Assembly (NCBI GenBank): GCA_934445015.1
Contig: CAKSDJ010000067.1
Coordinates: 1 to 5,570 of the forward strand
Length of the DNA stretch: 5,570 nucleotides
Direction: 5' to 3'
DNA from: an uncultured Eubacteriales bacterium
GTDB taxonomy: Bacteria > Bacillota > Clostridia > Oscillospirales > Acutalibacteraceae
Position numbers and translations under genes: made by a program
Notes under the pieces: model-generated
The model's database searches: none
What the model saw: the letters and a program-made list of their open reading frames with translations, nothing else
What the model was told of the DNA's origin: nothing
Shown here: positions 1 to 5,570 of the stretch, in pieces
Position numbering within the stretch: position 1 is the stretch's first letter
Layout of the letters: every line of letters begins with the position of its first letter

Positions 1-996
1 CAAGGCAATAAGACCGCCCCACGGCAAAGCAACAGTTGCGTCAGTATTTGCAAAAGCAGTTGCAAAGTTTGAATTGCCGTCCTGTCCTACATAATATAAT
101 GCGTATACACAAACTGCTATAAGAATGAGTATCGGCAATACAAGGTCAATAACTTTTGCACGGGATTTTTGCGCTAACTCTTTTTCGTTGTAATCTACTT
201 CATTCTCGTTTTTAACCTCAGTACCGAAAGTAAAGAGATCACCGTTTTCTGCATTTTTTTCGTGCAAACGCATAGGGCCGTAATCAAACTTCATAAGTGT
301 GATTGCAATTATAAAAACAAACGTAAGAAGCGAATAAAAGTTATAAGGGATTGCGCTGATGAACAGTGAGAGACCGTCTTGACCTTCGGGAACATACTCT
401 GAAACGGCGGCTGCCCATGAAGATATAGGAGCAATCATACACACCGGTGCTGCAGTTGCATCAATTAAATATGCAAGCTTTGCACGCGAAATTTTTGCTT
501 TGTCCGTTACAGGACGCATAACTGCACCAACGGTAAGACAGTTAAAGTAGTCATCTATGAATATAAGAACACCGAACAAAAACGTTGCAAGTGAAGCGCC
601 TACCTTACCCTTAATATGCTTTGCCGCCCAGTTACCGAATGCCTGTGAACCGCCTGCATTGTTAAGCAAAGCAACAATTATACCGAGCACAACAAGAAAA
701 ATAAAAATGCCCGCAATACCCGAAACCGATTCAATTAAGCCGTCATTTACGATTTTATCGACCGTATCAAGGGGCTTGAAATTTGTTGCCAAAAGGCTGC
801 CGGTAAGAATGCCGATAAACAGTGAAGAAAAAACTTCTTTAGTGATAAGAGCAAGTCCTATTGCAACAACCGGCGGAAACAGTGACCATAACGTTCCGTT
901 AGGGTCGGTAATGTTGCCTGTAAAAGCACAGAGCACACCGAAAGCTACAATAAATAGCAATATAAGCACCTTTGGAATAATTTTTTTCGCAGTCAT
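1..996 (-). CDS. NhaC-superfamily transporter, probable lysine transporter (LysW-like); partial, C-terminus off window
   Basis: Integral membrane secondary transporter. The 332 N-terminal residues are present and the reading frame stays open to the left edge. An N-terminal hydrophobic helix (about residues 6-26) is followed by further membrane segments, for example 93-112, 135-150, 220-236 and 284-302. The family signature is clear: FIDDYFN (146-152), a following VGAVMRPVTDKAKISR stretch (156-171), and DATAAP (179-184) leading into ISSW. A charged, probably cytoplasmic loop spans about 238-283. Proteins like this are usually annotated as Na+/H+ antiporter NhaC. Here the gene sits behind a lysine riboswitch, and comparative work on the lysine regulon has assigned riboswitch-controlled NhaC-superfamily members (LysW) as candidate lysine transporters, so lysine uptake is the better guess. 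The ATG at 996 is chosen because AGGAGG lies 10 nt upstream. Family membership is confident; the substrate is inferred from regulation only. Confidence 0.9.
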   Translation of the reverse strand, partial: MTAKKIIPKVLILLFIVAFGVLCAFTGNITDPNGTLWSLFPPVVAIGLALITKEVFSSLFIGILTGSLLATNFKPLDTVDKIVNDGLIESVSGIAGIFIFLVVLGIIVALLNNAGGSQAFGNWAAKHIKGKVGASLATFLFGVLIFIDDYFNCLTVGAVMRPVTDKAKISRAKLAYLIDATAAPVCMIAPISSWAAAVSEYVPEGQDGLSLFISAIPYNFYSLLTFVFIIAITLMKFDYGPMRLHEKNAENGDLFTFGTEVKNENEVDYNEKELAQKSRAKVIDLVLPILILIAVCVYALYYVGQDGNSNFATAFANTDATVALPWGGLIAL

Positions 997-1006
997 ATAT
1001 TATAAA

Positions 1007-1012
1007 CCTCCT
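1007..1012 (-). promoter_or_regulatory. Ribosome binding site of the NhaC-family gene
   Basis: A perfect AGGAGG on the minus strand, 10 nt before the ATG at 996. It begins immediately after the T-run of the riboswitch terminator (1013-1018), so a terminated transcript ends just before the ribosome binding site. Confidence 0.85.
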
Positions 1013-1048
1013 AAAAAATAACACGGTAACAACAAAAGCGTTACCGTG
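1013..1048 (-). terminator. Intrinsic terminator of the lysine riboswitch expression platform
   Basis: On the minus strand a perfect 9-bp stem (CACGGTAAC at 1048-1040 with GTTACCGTG at 1030-1022) encloses a 9-nt loop and is followed by TTA and six T residues (1018-1013). It lies between the aptamer and the ribosome binding site, the usual place for a conditional terminator. A competing antiterminator can be drawn: 1074-1066 (AGTGCTATC, containing the 3' strand of aptamer helix P1) pairs at 8 of 9 positions, counting G-U, with 1045-1037 (GGTAACGCT, which includes part of the terminator 5' arm). Lysine binding should stabilise P1, free the terminator arm and stop transcription. The switching mechanism is inferred from the pairing. 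Confidence 0.85.
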
Positions 1049-1065
1049 AAAAAATACAAATTCAA

Positions 1066-1223
1066 GATAGCACTCCACAAAAATGTGACAGTACATTGCA
1101 TATTCTGCAATATACCAACCATATTATACCGGATAATATAATATGATTTCGGCGATTTCCCCTTTCAAAGTGTTGTTTATCCGAACATAAAACACTTTTA
1201 CTGATGGTCACCGCGCCTCTATC
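1066..1223 (-). ncRNA. Lysine riboswitch aptamer (L box)
   Basis: Read on the minus strand, the leader carries the conserved L-box blocks in order: GATAGAGGCGCG (1223-1212), CATCAGTA (1206-1199), GAAAGGGG (1166-1159), TCGCCGAA (1155-1148), GGTTGG (1120-1115), CTGTCA (1091-1086) and GTGGAGTGCTATC (1078-1066). Helices are visible. P1 pairs GATAG (1223-1219) with CTATC (1070-1066). A peripheral helix pairs AAAGTGTT (1198-1191) with AACACTTT (1174-1167). A P3-like hairpin pairs ATATTAT (1139-1133) with ATAATAT (1127-1121). A P4-like hairpin pairs ATTGCA (1111-1106) with TGCAAT (1100-1095), and a short CAC/GTG stem follows. The blocks match the Bacillus subtilis lysC leader closely. Binding L-lysine is expected to turn the downstream transporter gene off. 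Confidence 0.95.
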
Positions 1224-1241
1224 AAATATCAATTTTTAAAT

Positions 1242-1270
1242 ATGTTAACACAAATTTAATATTTTGTCAA
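1242..1270 (-). promoter_or_regulatory. Sigma-A-type promoter of the riboswitch leader
   Basis: On the minus strand a consensus -35 TTGACA (1270-1265) is separated by 17 bp from a -10-like TAACAT (1247-1242, four of six matches to TATAAT). This predicts a start near 1235, about 12 nt before the aptamer begins. It lies within 9 nt of the nuclease stop codon, giving the transporter its own transcript. Confidence 0.7.
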
Positions 1271-1278
1271 TAGTTAAT

Positions 1279-2175
1279 TTACGGATTGCAGATTTTGCAA
1301 GGAGTATACCCGTCGCTGATAAGTTCTTCCCTTGATTTTGAAGTTACCTCTTTGTTTGAATCGCTTATATTTTTTACTGCAGAACAGTCTGCGAGATGAA
1401 TTTTTTTGCTGCTTGTATTTAATATGTACGTACTGTCTTTTGCGGTATTTGTTCGTGCGTCTTTGTAATAACTCTCGCCGGTTGCATAATCAATGGTTAT
1501 ATCGGGTTGAGCGTTATAAGCATAAATATTAAAAGCAATTCCTTCGCCGTTATCTTCAACGGATTTTGCCTCAATCTGAACTCCGGATGCCAATAAATTA
1601 TTACCCTCAAAAACGGGTGTTACACGGTATAAAACATGATTGTTTGTTTTTTCGATGTAATCGGCAACCAAATTTTCAAACGGTAACATACCCTCAATGT
1701 TAAGGTACCTTGTACCTGTTATCAAATTTTGAACATTTGCATTTTCGCCGCTGAGTTGATATGCGATAAGGTGACATCTGTTATACAGGTATTTGCCGTC
1801 TACATTGTCATACTTAACCGTGTGCCAGCCGCTTGGTTTTATCATACCTATTTCACCGCGTTTTTCGGTTGGCATAATATCGGTGCCAATGCAGGCAATT
1901 GCAACTCCGCAGCGACCTAATTCATCAAGCGGAGAATAATGCTCATAAGACTCAGTTGTTAAATCGTCATCTGAAAAAGACGGATCATTACCGTTTATTA
2001 TAACATAAGGTTCTTTTCCGTTGAACTCAGGTATTTGTGAAACAGACTCATATTTACCAACGTTTAAAAACAGGCTGTTTGTTTTGTTAATATTGTTGGT
2101 AAAAAGTACATCACACGACGATAAAAATAATACAACAACTAACAGCAGGGATATAATATTAAATTTTGACTTCAT
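1279..2175 (-). CDS. Lipoprotein DNA/RNA non-specific endonuclease with C-terminal Cys/His module
   Basis: Probable surface-anchored nuclease of the beta-beta-alpha-metal (EndA/NucA-like) superfamily, 298 aa. The N-terminus is a lipoprotein signal: a basic start, a hydrophobic run, and the lipobox LSSC with the acylated Cys at residue 21. The catalytic core spans roughly 55-225. It contains GRCGVA (87-92), NRCH (132-135, H135 the expected general base, standing in for DRGH) and NLITGTRYLN (150-159, Asn residues expected to bind Mg2+). The C-terminal 50 residues form a separate module with H260, C264, C293 and C296, resembling the Ada-like metal-binding tail found on many Firmicutes nucleases; a Zn site is inferred. 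Likely roles are nutrient or phosphate scavenging or DNA handling at the surface. I chose the ATG at 2175, because GAGGG lies 10 nt upstream; the alternative ATG at 2184 (301 aa) would have that motif only 1 nt away. The gene may be co-transcribed with the PHP gene upstream, 50 bp away. Confidence 0.9.
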   Translation of the reverse strand: MKSKFNIISLLLVVVLFLSSCDVLFTNNINKTNSLFLNVGKYESVSQIPEFNGKEPYVIINGNDPSFSDDDLTTESYEHYSPLDELGRCGVAIACIGTDIMPTEKRGEIGMIKPSGWHTVKYDNVDGKYLYNRCHLIAYQLSGENANVQNLITGTRYLNIEGMLPFENLVADYIEKTNNHVLYRVTPVFEGNNLLASGVQIEAKSVEDNGEGIAFNIYAYNAQPDITIDYATGESYYKDARTNTAKDSTYILNTSSKKIHLADCSAVKNISDSNKEVTSKSREELISDGYTPCKICNP

Positions 2176-2185
2176 AAAACGCATA

Positions 2186-2190
2186 CCCTC
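2186..2190 (-). promoter_or_regulatory. Ribosome binding site that favours the shorter nuclease start
   Basis: GAGGG on the minus strand sits 10 nt before the ATG at 2175 but only 1 nt before the in-frame ATG at 2184. The spacing argues that translation begins at 2175, giving a typical short basic n-region (MKSK) for the lipoprotein signal. Confidence 0.55.
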
Positions 2191-2225
2191 TTGCTGTCAG
2201 TTGTTATAAATTTATACCCGATATA

Positions 2226-3503
2226 TTAACGTGCGAAAAACTCATTTTGATATTCTTTAATCTGTTTTTCAAAAGCGGATATTTCAGCAGAATTTTTATC
2301 TGCTATTGCCTTTGCGTGTTTTGCAGTAAGTTTTGCATAAGGCGGAAAATACTCCCACATAAGAAAACGGGCATATTTTGCATATCTGAATTTTCCGACC
2401 GCGCGGAAATATACATCATCACGCCTGTCTACCGCTACGGCGCGTTCCTCAATTACAGCATTGGGAATATCGTCATAGTCTTTTGCAAAAGCAATTGTAA
2501 ACTGAAGATTAAATAAATCGGTATCACGTTTTGGAACTGTTGTATGTGCGTCCGAAGAACCTACTATCGGTATTTTATAGCCTTCGGATAACATATCTGT
2601 ACGCAACATTTCCTGCAGATTATTGCCGTTTCCGTTACCGTCACAAGAGGCTATTACTTCCAAAGCGTCAAAATCACCGTGCTGCCAATGATATATAAAT
2701 TCCTCTGTCTGCATATGATATTCGCCGTAGCAATCCCAGAAAGGATGTGCCATTATTGCCACACCGCCGCATTTTCTTATTTCATTTGCAACAAAAATGC
2801 GGTATGCCAGATTATACGGATCTGACATTTCGGATAAACCACGCTCAGAAATTATTTTTTCAATTTGAGAATTGACATAATCATCGTCAGTTTCAATGAT
2901 ATCGTTTACGCTGCTTTTTCCGTTAAAATTTATCATATGGAAATATCCCATACTTTTGTTATGTACTTCTTCACCCGTAAATATATGAAATTTATCGGTA
3001 AGAGATGAAAACTCCTTTTGCGCCTCTAAAGACGGTGCAAATTTATGATGGTCTGTTATTGCTATGAAATCAAAACCTGCTTCACGGTATGCGCAACCGA
3101 CTTCAAACGGAGTTCCCTCGCCGTCCGAACGGCAGGTGTGCAGGTGCGTATCACCTTTGTATGGTGTCAGTTCAAATAAATCCTCATCCAACGCATAAAT
3201 ATGTGTATTTGATATAATACTGTCAAGGTATTTTACCTTAACGCTGTAACGCTGTTCATCGGTAAAATCGTAATCGAGACAGTACTCATCATTTTCAGTA
3301 CGTGTCATAGTCAGATACGAATATCTGTCCTCTTCATTGATACGGTGGCTTTTAGTGTGTTGAATGCTGTATTTTTCCATAGGCTGTATTTTTATAGAAA
3401 TTGAATCCGGTCGAACATTTGATTCTGAGAGTTTTAAAAATACTTTTTGTCTGGTGTTGCTTTTAAAAACTTTCGGATAAATTTTTTCTACATAAATACT
3501 CAT
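2226..3503 (-). CDS. PHP-domain metallohydrolase, CehA/McbA-like
   Basis: Predicted cytoplasmic metal-dependent hydrolase of 425 aa with no signal peptide or membrane segment. Residues 1-115 look like a beta-rich N-terminal domain. The PHP domain follows, with all its metal-binding blocks: DTHLHT (118-123) with D127 in SDGEG, TDHH (150-153), GEEVH (177-181), AHPF (252-255) and SSDAH (316-320). The C-terminal 60 residues are charged and helical. PHP enzymes hydrolyse phosphoesters or related bonds at a two- or three-metal centre; the CehA/McbA group is named for carbaryl hydrolase, but most members have no known substrate, so the substrate here is unknown. The complete ligand set suggests an active enzyme. 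It is divergent from a GH29 fucosidase, so a carbohydrate-linked substrate is possible but unproven. The ATG at 3503 is preferred over the GTG at 3518 because an AAGGTGAT ribosome binding site lies between them. Confidence 0.88.
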   Translation of the reverse strand: MSIYVEKIYPKVFKSNTRQKVFLKLSESNVRPDSISIKIQPMEKYSIQHTKSHRINEEDRYSYLTMTRTENDEYCLDYDFTDEQRYSVKVKYLDSIISNTHIYALDEDLFELTPYKGDTHLHTCRSDGEGTPFEVGCAYREAGFDFIAITDHHKFAPSLEAQKEFSSLTDKFHIFTGEEVHNKSMGYFHMINFNGKSSVNDIIETDDDYVNSQIEKIISERGLSEMSDPYNLAYRIFVANEIRKCGGVAIMAHPFWDCYGEYHMQTEEFIYHWQHGDFDALEVIASCDGNGNGNNLQEMLRTDMLSEGYKIPIVGSSDAHTTVPKRDTDLFNLQFTIAFAKDYDDIPNAVIEERAVAVDRRDDVYFRAVGKFRYAKYARFLMWEYFPPYAKLTAKHAKAIADKNSAEISAFEKQIKEYQNEFFAR

Positions 3504-3507
3504 AATT

Positions 3508-3515
3508 ATCACCTT
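3508..3515 (-). promoter_or_regulatory. Ribosome binding site deciding the PHP gene start
   Basis: AAGGTGAT on the minus strand matches the 16S anti-Shine-Dalgarno complement and lies 4 nt (6 nt from the AGGTG core) before the ATG at 3503. The upstream in-frame GTG at 3518 would place this site inside the coding region, so five extra N-terminal residues are unlikely. Confidence 0.7.
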
Positions 3516-3559
3516 CACTTATTTATTTGCCACTGTAAGTTTATCACTACTTTGTTACA

Positions 3560-3587
3560 AAATCAAGATATTTAATACTTTTGATTT
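3560..3587. repeat. Imperfect inverted repeat in the divergent promoter region (possible operator)
   Basis: AAATCAA (3560-3566) and TTGATTT (3581-3587) form 7-bp perfect arms around a 14-bp centre that is only partly symmetric. It lies between the divergent PHP and fucosidase genes, about 20 bp upstream of the likely fucosidase -35. It could be a binding site for a local regulator, but the region is very AT-rich and chance symmetry is possible. Confidence 0.3.
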
Positions 3588-3607
3588 ATATTTTATTTAT
3601 TTTTATC

Positions 3608-3636
3608 TTTACAATCATAAAATATTGTGCTATGCT
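3608..3636 (+). promoter_or_regulatory. Probable promoter of the alpha-L-fucosidase gene
   Basis: TTTACA (3608-3613) and TATGCT (3631-3636) are separated by 17 bp, matching sigma-A -35 and -10 elements at five and four of six positions. Transcription would start near 3643, about 24 nt upstream of the coding start. Confidence 0.55.
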
Positions 3637-3653
3637 ACATTAAAAAGATAAAT

Positions 3654-3659
3654 AAGGAG
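3654..3659 (+). promoter_or_regulatory. Ribosome binding site of the alpha-L-fucosidase gene
   Basis: AAGGAG with a 7-nt spacer to the ATG at 3667. It supports that start and the absence of an N-terminal secretion signal. Confidence 0.8.
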
Positions 3660-3666
3660 TTTAAAT

Positions 3667-4911
3667 ATGGAAAATTCAATACCCGTAGCACCTGAATACA
3701 TAAAAAATTTTGAACAGTTGGGATTTGGTATGTTTGTGCATTACGGACTTTACTCAATGCTTAACAGCGGCGAATGGACGCTGCACACAAATCATCGCGA
3801 TGTTAACGAATATAAAAAACTTGCCGACACTTTCAGCTGCGTAGGTATGGCCGACATTGTCAATACCGCAAAAATGGCGGGTTGTAAATACGTTTGCATT
3901 ACAACGCGCCATCATGACAGTTTTTCGCTGTATGATACAAAAGGTCTCTCAAAGTTTGATGCGGTTCATTCGCCTATCGGACATGACTTGATCGCGGAAT
4001 TTGTTGACGAGTGCAGAAAGTCTGACATTGTACCGTTTTTTTACCACACAACGCTTGACTGGATGCACCCTGACTTTGAAAATAACTTTGACGCTTACCT
4101 TGACTATTTGTATAAAAGCGTTGAAATTCTTTGCACCAATTACGGAAAAATCGGCGGTATGTGGTTTGACGGCAACTGGTCAAAACCCGATGCCGATTGG
4201 CAGGAAGACCGCCTTTATAAAATGATACACCGCCTGCAGCCCGAAGCAATGATTATAAATAATACAGGTCTGCACGCAAGGGGCAAAACCGGCAATTCCG
4301 AAATTGATGCAGTTACTTTTGAACGCGGGTTAGCAACACCTGTAGATCGCAGCGGTCAATCCAAATATGTAGCCGGTGAAATGTGCGAAACCTTATGCGA
4401 CCACTGGGGCATTGCCGATGATATTAACTTTAAACCCGTAAAAACCCTTATTGAAAGTTTATGCAATTGCAGAAAAGTCGGCGCAAATTTATTGCTCAAT
4501 ATCGGTCCTAACGGCGACGGCACCGTACCGACCATACAGAAAGGTATTATGGAGTGCATCGGCAGATGGATGGATATATACGGCAAAGCAATTTACAACG
4601 GCAGACCGTATATCACATACCCTGACAAAAAAGAATTTGTACTAAGGGATATTAAAGACGAAAATACCGCATATATATTTAAGTTTGATTTGGGATTCGG
4701 TTCAGGTGATGTCAACGTATCGCTTGAAATTGATGAAAACAGTTCAAATGTTCTTGAAAAGTTTGACCGCGAAATTGAATCGGTTAAATGGATGGATAAC
4801 GGCGAATCATTGGAATTTGCGCAGAAAAATGATAATCTTTGCGTTAATTTCACAGGCTTCAGATACGGTCAGAGTTTATGTGTACGCGTGGCTGAAGTTA
4901 AGTTTAAATAA
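3667..4911 (+). CDS. Alpha-L-fucosidase, glycoside hydrolase family 29
   Basis: Predicted retaining exo-alpha-L-fucosidase of 414 aa that would release L-fucose from glycans. The (beta/alpha)8 catalytic domain covers roughly 10-310. GH29 landmarks are FGMFVHYGLYS (20-30, H25), TTRHHDSFSLYDT (79-91, substrate-binding His pair H82-H83), GGMWFDGNW (163-171, with D168 the expected nucleophile) and LLLNIGPNGDGTVP (275-288). The acid/base Glu is less conserved in this family; E219 (TFERG) and E241 (MCET) are candidates. The C-terminal part, from about 318, looks like a small beta-sandwich. There is no signal peptide, so it should act in the cytoplasm on imported fucosylated oligosaccharides or glycosides. 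It has its own promoter, is divergent from the PHP hydrolase gene, and is followed by strong terminators, so it is probably monocistronic. No fucose permease or fucose catabolic gene is visible, so the physiological substrate is open. Confidence 0.92.
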   Translation: MENSIPVAPEYIKNFEQLGFGMFVHYGLYSMLNSGEWTLHTNHRDVNEYKKLADTFSCVGMADIVNTAKMAGCKYVCITTRHHDSFSLYDTKGLSKFDAVHSPIGHDLIAEFVDECRKSDIVPFFYHTTLDWMHPDFENNFDAYLDYLYKSVEILCTNYGKIGGMWFDGNWSKPDADWQEDRLYKMIHRLQPEAMIINNTGLHARGKTGNSEIDAVTFERGLATPVDRSGQSKYVAGEMCETLCDHWGIADDINFKPVKTLIESLCNCRKVGANLLLNIGPNGDGTVPTIQKGIMECIGRWMDIYGKAIYNGRPYITYPDKKEFVLRDIKDENTAYIFKFDLGFGSGDVNVSLEIDENSSNVLEKFDREIESVKWMDNGESLEFAQKNDNLCVNFTGFRYGQSLCVRVAEVKFK

Positions 4912-4930
4912 TATAAAAATAAACAAAATC

Positions 4931-4960
4931 AAAAAAAGAGCGATTAAATCGCTCTTTTTT
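4931..4960. terminator. Bidirectional intrinsic terminator downstream of the fucosidase gene
   Basis: GAGCGAT (4938-4944) and ATCGCTC (4948-4954) form a 7-bp stem with a 3-nt loop, flanked by seven A residues on the left and six T residues on the right. It can terminate plus-strand transcription of the fucosidase, 26 nt after its stop codon, and can also act on minus-strand transcripts. Confidence 0.9.
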
Positions 4961-4965
4961 CACAT

Positions 4966-5004
4966 AAAAAAATCAACGGCAATACTTGCCGTTGATTTTT
5001 TTTT
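4966..5004. terminator. Bidirectional intrinsic terminator downstream of pckG
   Basis: AATCAACGGCAA (4971-4982) and its complement TTGCCGTTGATT (4986-4997) form a perfect 12-bp stem with a 3-nt loop, flanked by A residues (4966-4970) and a T-run (4998-5004). For minus-strand pckG transcripts it is the first hairpin met, 23 nt past the stop codon. For the plus strand it is a second stop behind the hairpin at 4938-4954. Confidence 0.92.
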
Positions 5005-5020
5005 AACAAAGACTGTAAAA

Positions 5021-5570
5021 TTACATTTTAGAAATATTTGATTTTAGATTCTCAAGCTGTTCACGCAACTGAGCCGGTAATTTGTCGCCGAATTTTTTAT
5101 AATGCTCTTCGATCTCAGCAGCTTCTTTTGCCCATACATCTTTATCAACTTTAAGAATTGATTTAAGTGTATCAAGATCCATATCAAGATCGGTAAGGTC
5201 AATATCTTCGGGCTGCGGTACATAACCGATTGCGGTTTCTACTGCATCTGCCTTGCCTTCGCAACGGTCAATAATCCAGTTAAGAACACGCATATTATCA
5301 CCGAAACCGGGCCATACAAAGTTGCCTTCATCATCGGTGCGGAACCAGTTAACATTAAAGATTTTAGGTGCTTTATCACCGAGTTTTTCGCCCATTTCGA
5401 GCCAATGTGCAAAATAATCGCCCATATTATAACCGCAGAACGGAAGCATAGCCATAGGATCGCGACGAACAACGCCTACTGCACCGGCAGCGGCTGCTGT
5501 TGTTTCAGAAGCCATTGCAGAACCGATGAATACACCGTTAACCCAGTCTTTTGATTGATATACAAGCGGA
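5021..5570 (-). CDS. pckG: Phosphoenolpyruvate carboxykinase (GTP), C-terminal part; N-terminus off window
   Basis: GTP-dependent PEP carboxykinase interconverts oxaloacetate and PEP with GTP/GDP and CO2 in the cytoplasm. In anaerobes it can serve gluconeogenesis or run in the PEP-carboxylating direction. The C-terminal 182 residues are present, against about 600 for the full family. The frame stays open to the right edge; an internal Met at 5515 is not the start, because coding continues upstream as PLVYQSKDWVNGVFIGSAM. Numbered from the edge, recognisable blocks are NGVFIGSAMASE (11-22), DPMAMLPFCGYNMGDY (37-52), FNVNWFR (71-77) and GNFVWPGFGDNMRVLNW (82-98), which carries aromatic residues of the guanine pocket. 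These features separate it from the unrelated ATP-type enzyme. The tail after about residue 120 is acidic and helical. Confidence 0.96.
   Translation of the reverse strand, partial: PLVYQSKDWVNGVFIGSAMASETTAAAAGAVGVVRRDPMAMLPFCGYNMGDYFAHWLEMGEKLGDKAPKIFNVNWFRTDDEGNFVWPGFGDNMRVLNWIIDRCEGKADAVETAIGYVPQPEDIDLTDLDMDLDTLKSILKVDKDVWAKEAAEIEEHYKKFGDKLPAQLREQLENLKSNISKM

Noticed and set aside
557..1021. Plus-strand open frame of 154 codons opposite the transporter gene
   Set aside because: It lies antisense to the clear NhaC-family coding frame, its translation has no recognisable domain, and its start has no ribosome binding site I can see.
899..1096. Minus-strand 65-codon open frame overlapping the transporter start
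   Set aside because: It runs through the riboswitch 3' end, terminator and first codons of the transporter in another frame; the RNA structure explains this stretch better than a peptide.
1762..1773. NRCH in place of the textbook DRGH nuclease motif, as a sign of inactivation
   Set aside because: The catalytic His and downstream Asn-containing motif are intact, and to my knowledge NRCH is common in this Firmicutes subgroup, so loss of activity is not supported.
2205..2216. Perfect 12-bp palindrome TATAAATTTATA between the PHP and nuclease genes
   Set aside because: It consists only of A and T, has no T-run or promoter elements in useful positions, and is easily explained by base composition.
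3504..3518. GTG start for the PHP gene at 3518
   Set aside because: The AAGGTGAT ribosome binding site lies inside the first five codons of that longer form and is well placed for the ATG at 3503.
3504..3590. Minus-strand promoter for the PHP gene, such as TTGATT or TTGTAA paired with weak -10 candidates
   Set aside because: Several equally weak combinations fit in the AT-rich DNA and none stands out, so I did not list one as a feature.
1..5570. A defence system, mobile element, CRISPR array or other undescribed multi-gene system
   Set aside because: The genes belong to known metabolic, transport and nuclease families. There are no direct-repeat arrays, transposase or integrase genes, tRNA or attachment-site structures, or toxin-antitoxin-like pairs visible.

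Overview
The window looks like chromosomal DNA from a low-GC Gram-positive anaerobe, most likely a gut Clostridia member. This is inferred from AT-rich intergenic DNA, strong AGGAGG-type ribosome binding sites, a Firmicutes-style lipoprotein nuclease, a lysine riboswitch and a GTP-type PEP carboxykinase. No mobile element, CRISPR array, tRNA or rRNA was seen.

Layout from left to right. (1) Positions 1-996, minus strand: the N-terminal 332 residues of an NhaC-superfamily membrane transporter, running off the left edge. (2) Positions about 1013-1270, minus strand: its promoter and leader, which contain a lysine riboswitch (L box) followed by an intrinsic terminator that ends directly against the ribosome binding site. 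This predicts that the transporter moves lysine or is controlled by lysine supply, rather than being a housekeeping Na+/H+ antiporter. (3) Positions 1279-2175, minus strand: a lipoprotein DNA/RNA non-specific endonuclease with a C-terminal Cys/His module. (4) Positions 2226-3503, minus strand: a PHP-domain metallohydrolase of the CehA/McbA type, 50 bp upstream of the nuclease and possibly co-transcribed with it. (5) Positions 3504-3666: a divergent AT-rich promoter region with an imperfect inverted repeat. (6) Positions 3667-4911, plus strand: a cytoplasmic GH29 alpha-L-fucosidase. (7) Positions 4931-5006: two back-to-back bidirectional hairpin terminators between convergent genes. (8) Positions 5021-5570, minus strand: the C-terminal 182 residues of GTP-dependent PEP carboxykinase (pckG), truncated by the right edge.

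How the genes work together: the fucosidase and the PHP hydrolase are divergently transcribed and may share control, which hints at handling of fucosylated or other carbohydrate-linked substrates, but this is inference. The nuclease probably acts outside the membrane. The best-supported functional insight is the lysine riboswitch on the NhaC-like gene. It fits the known class of riboswitch-controlled candidate lysine transporters (LysW) and is not a new system. I found no convincing evidence of a previously undescribed system.
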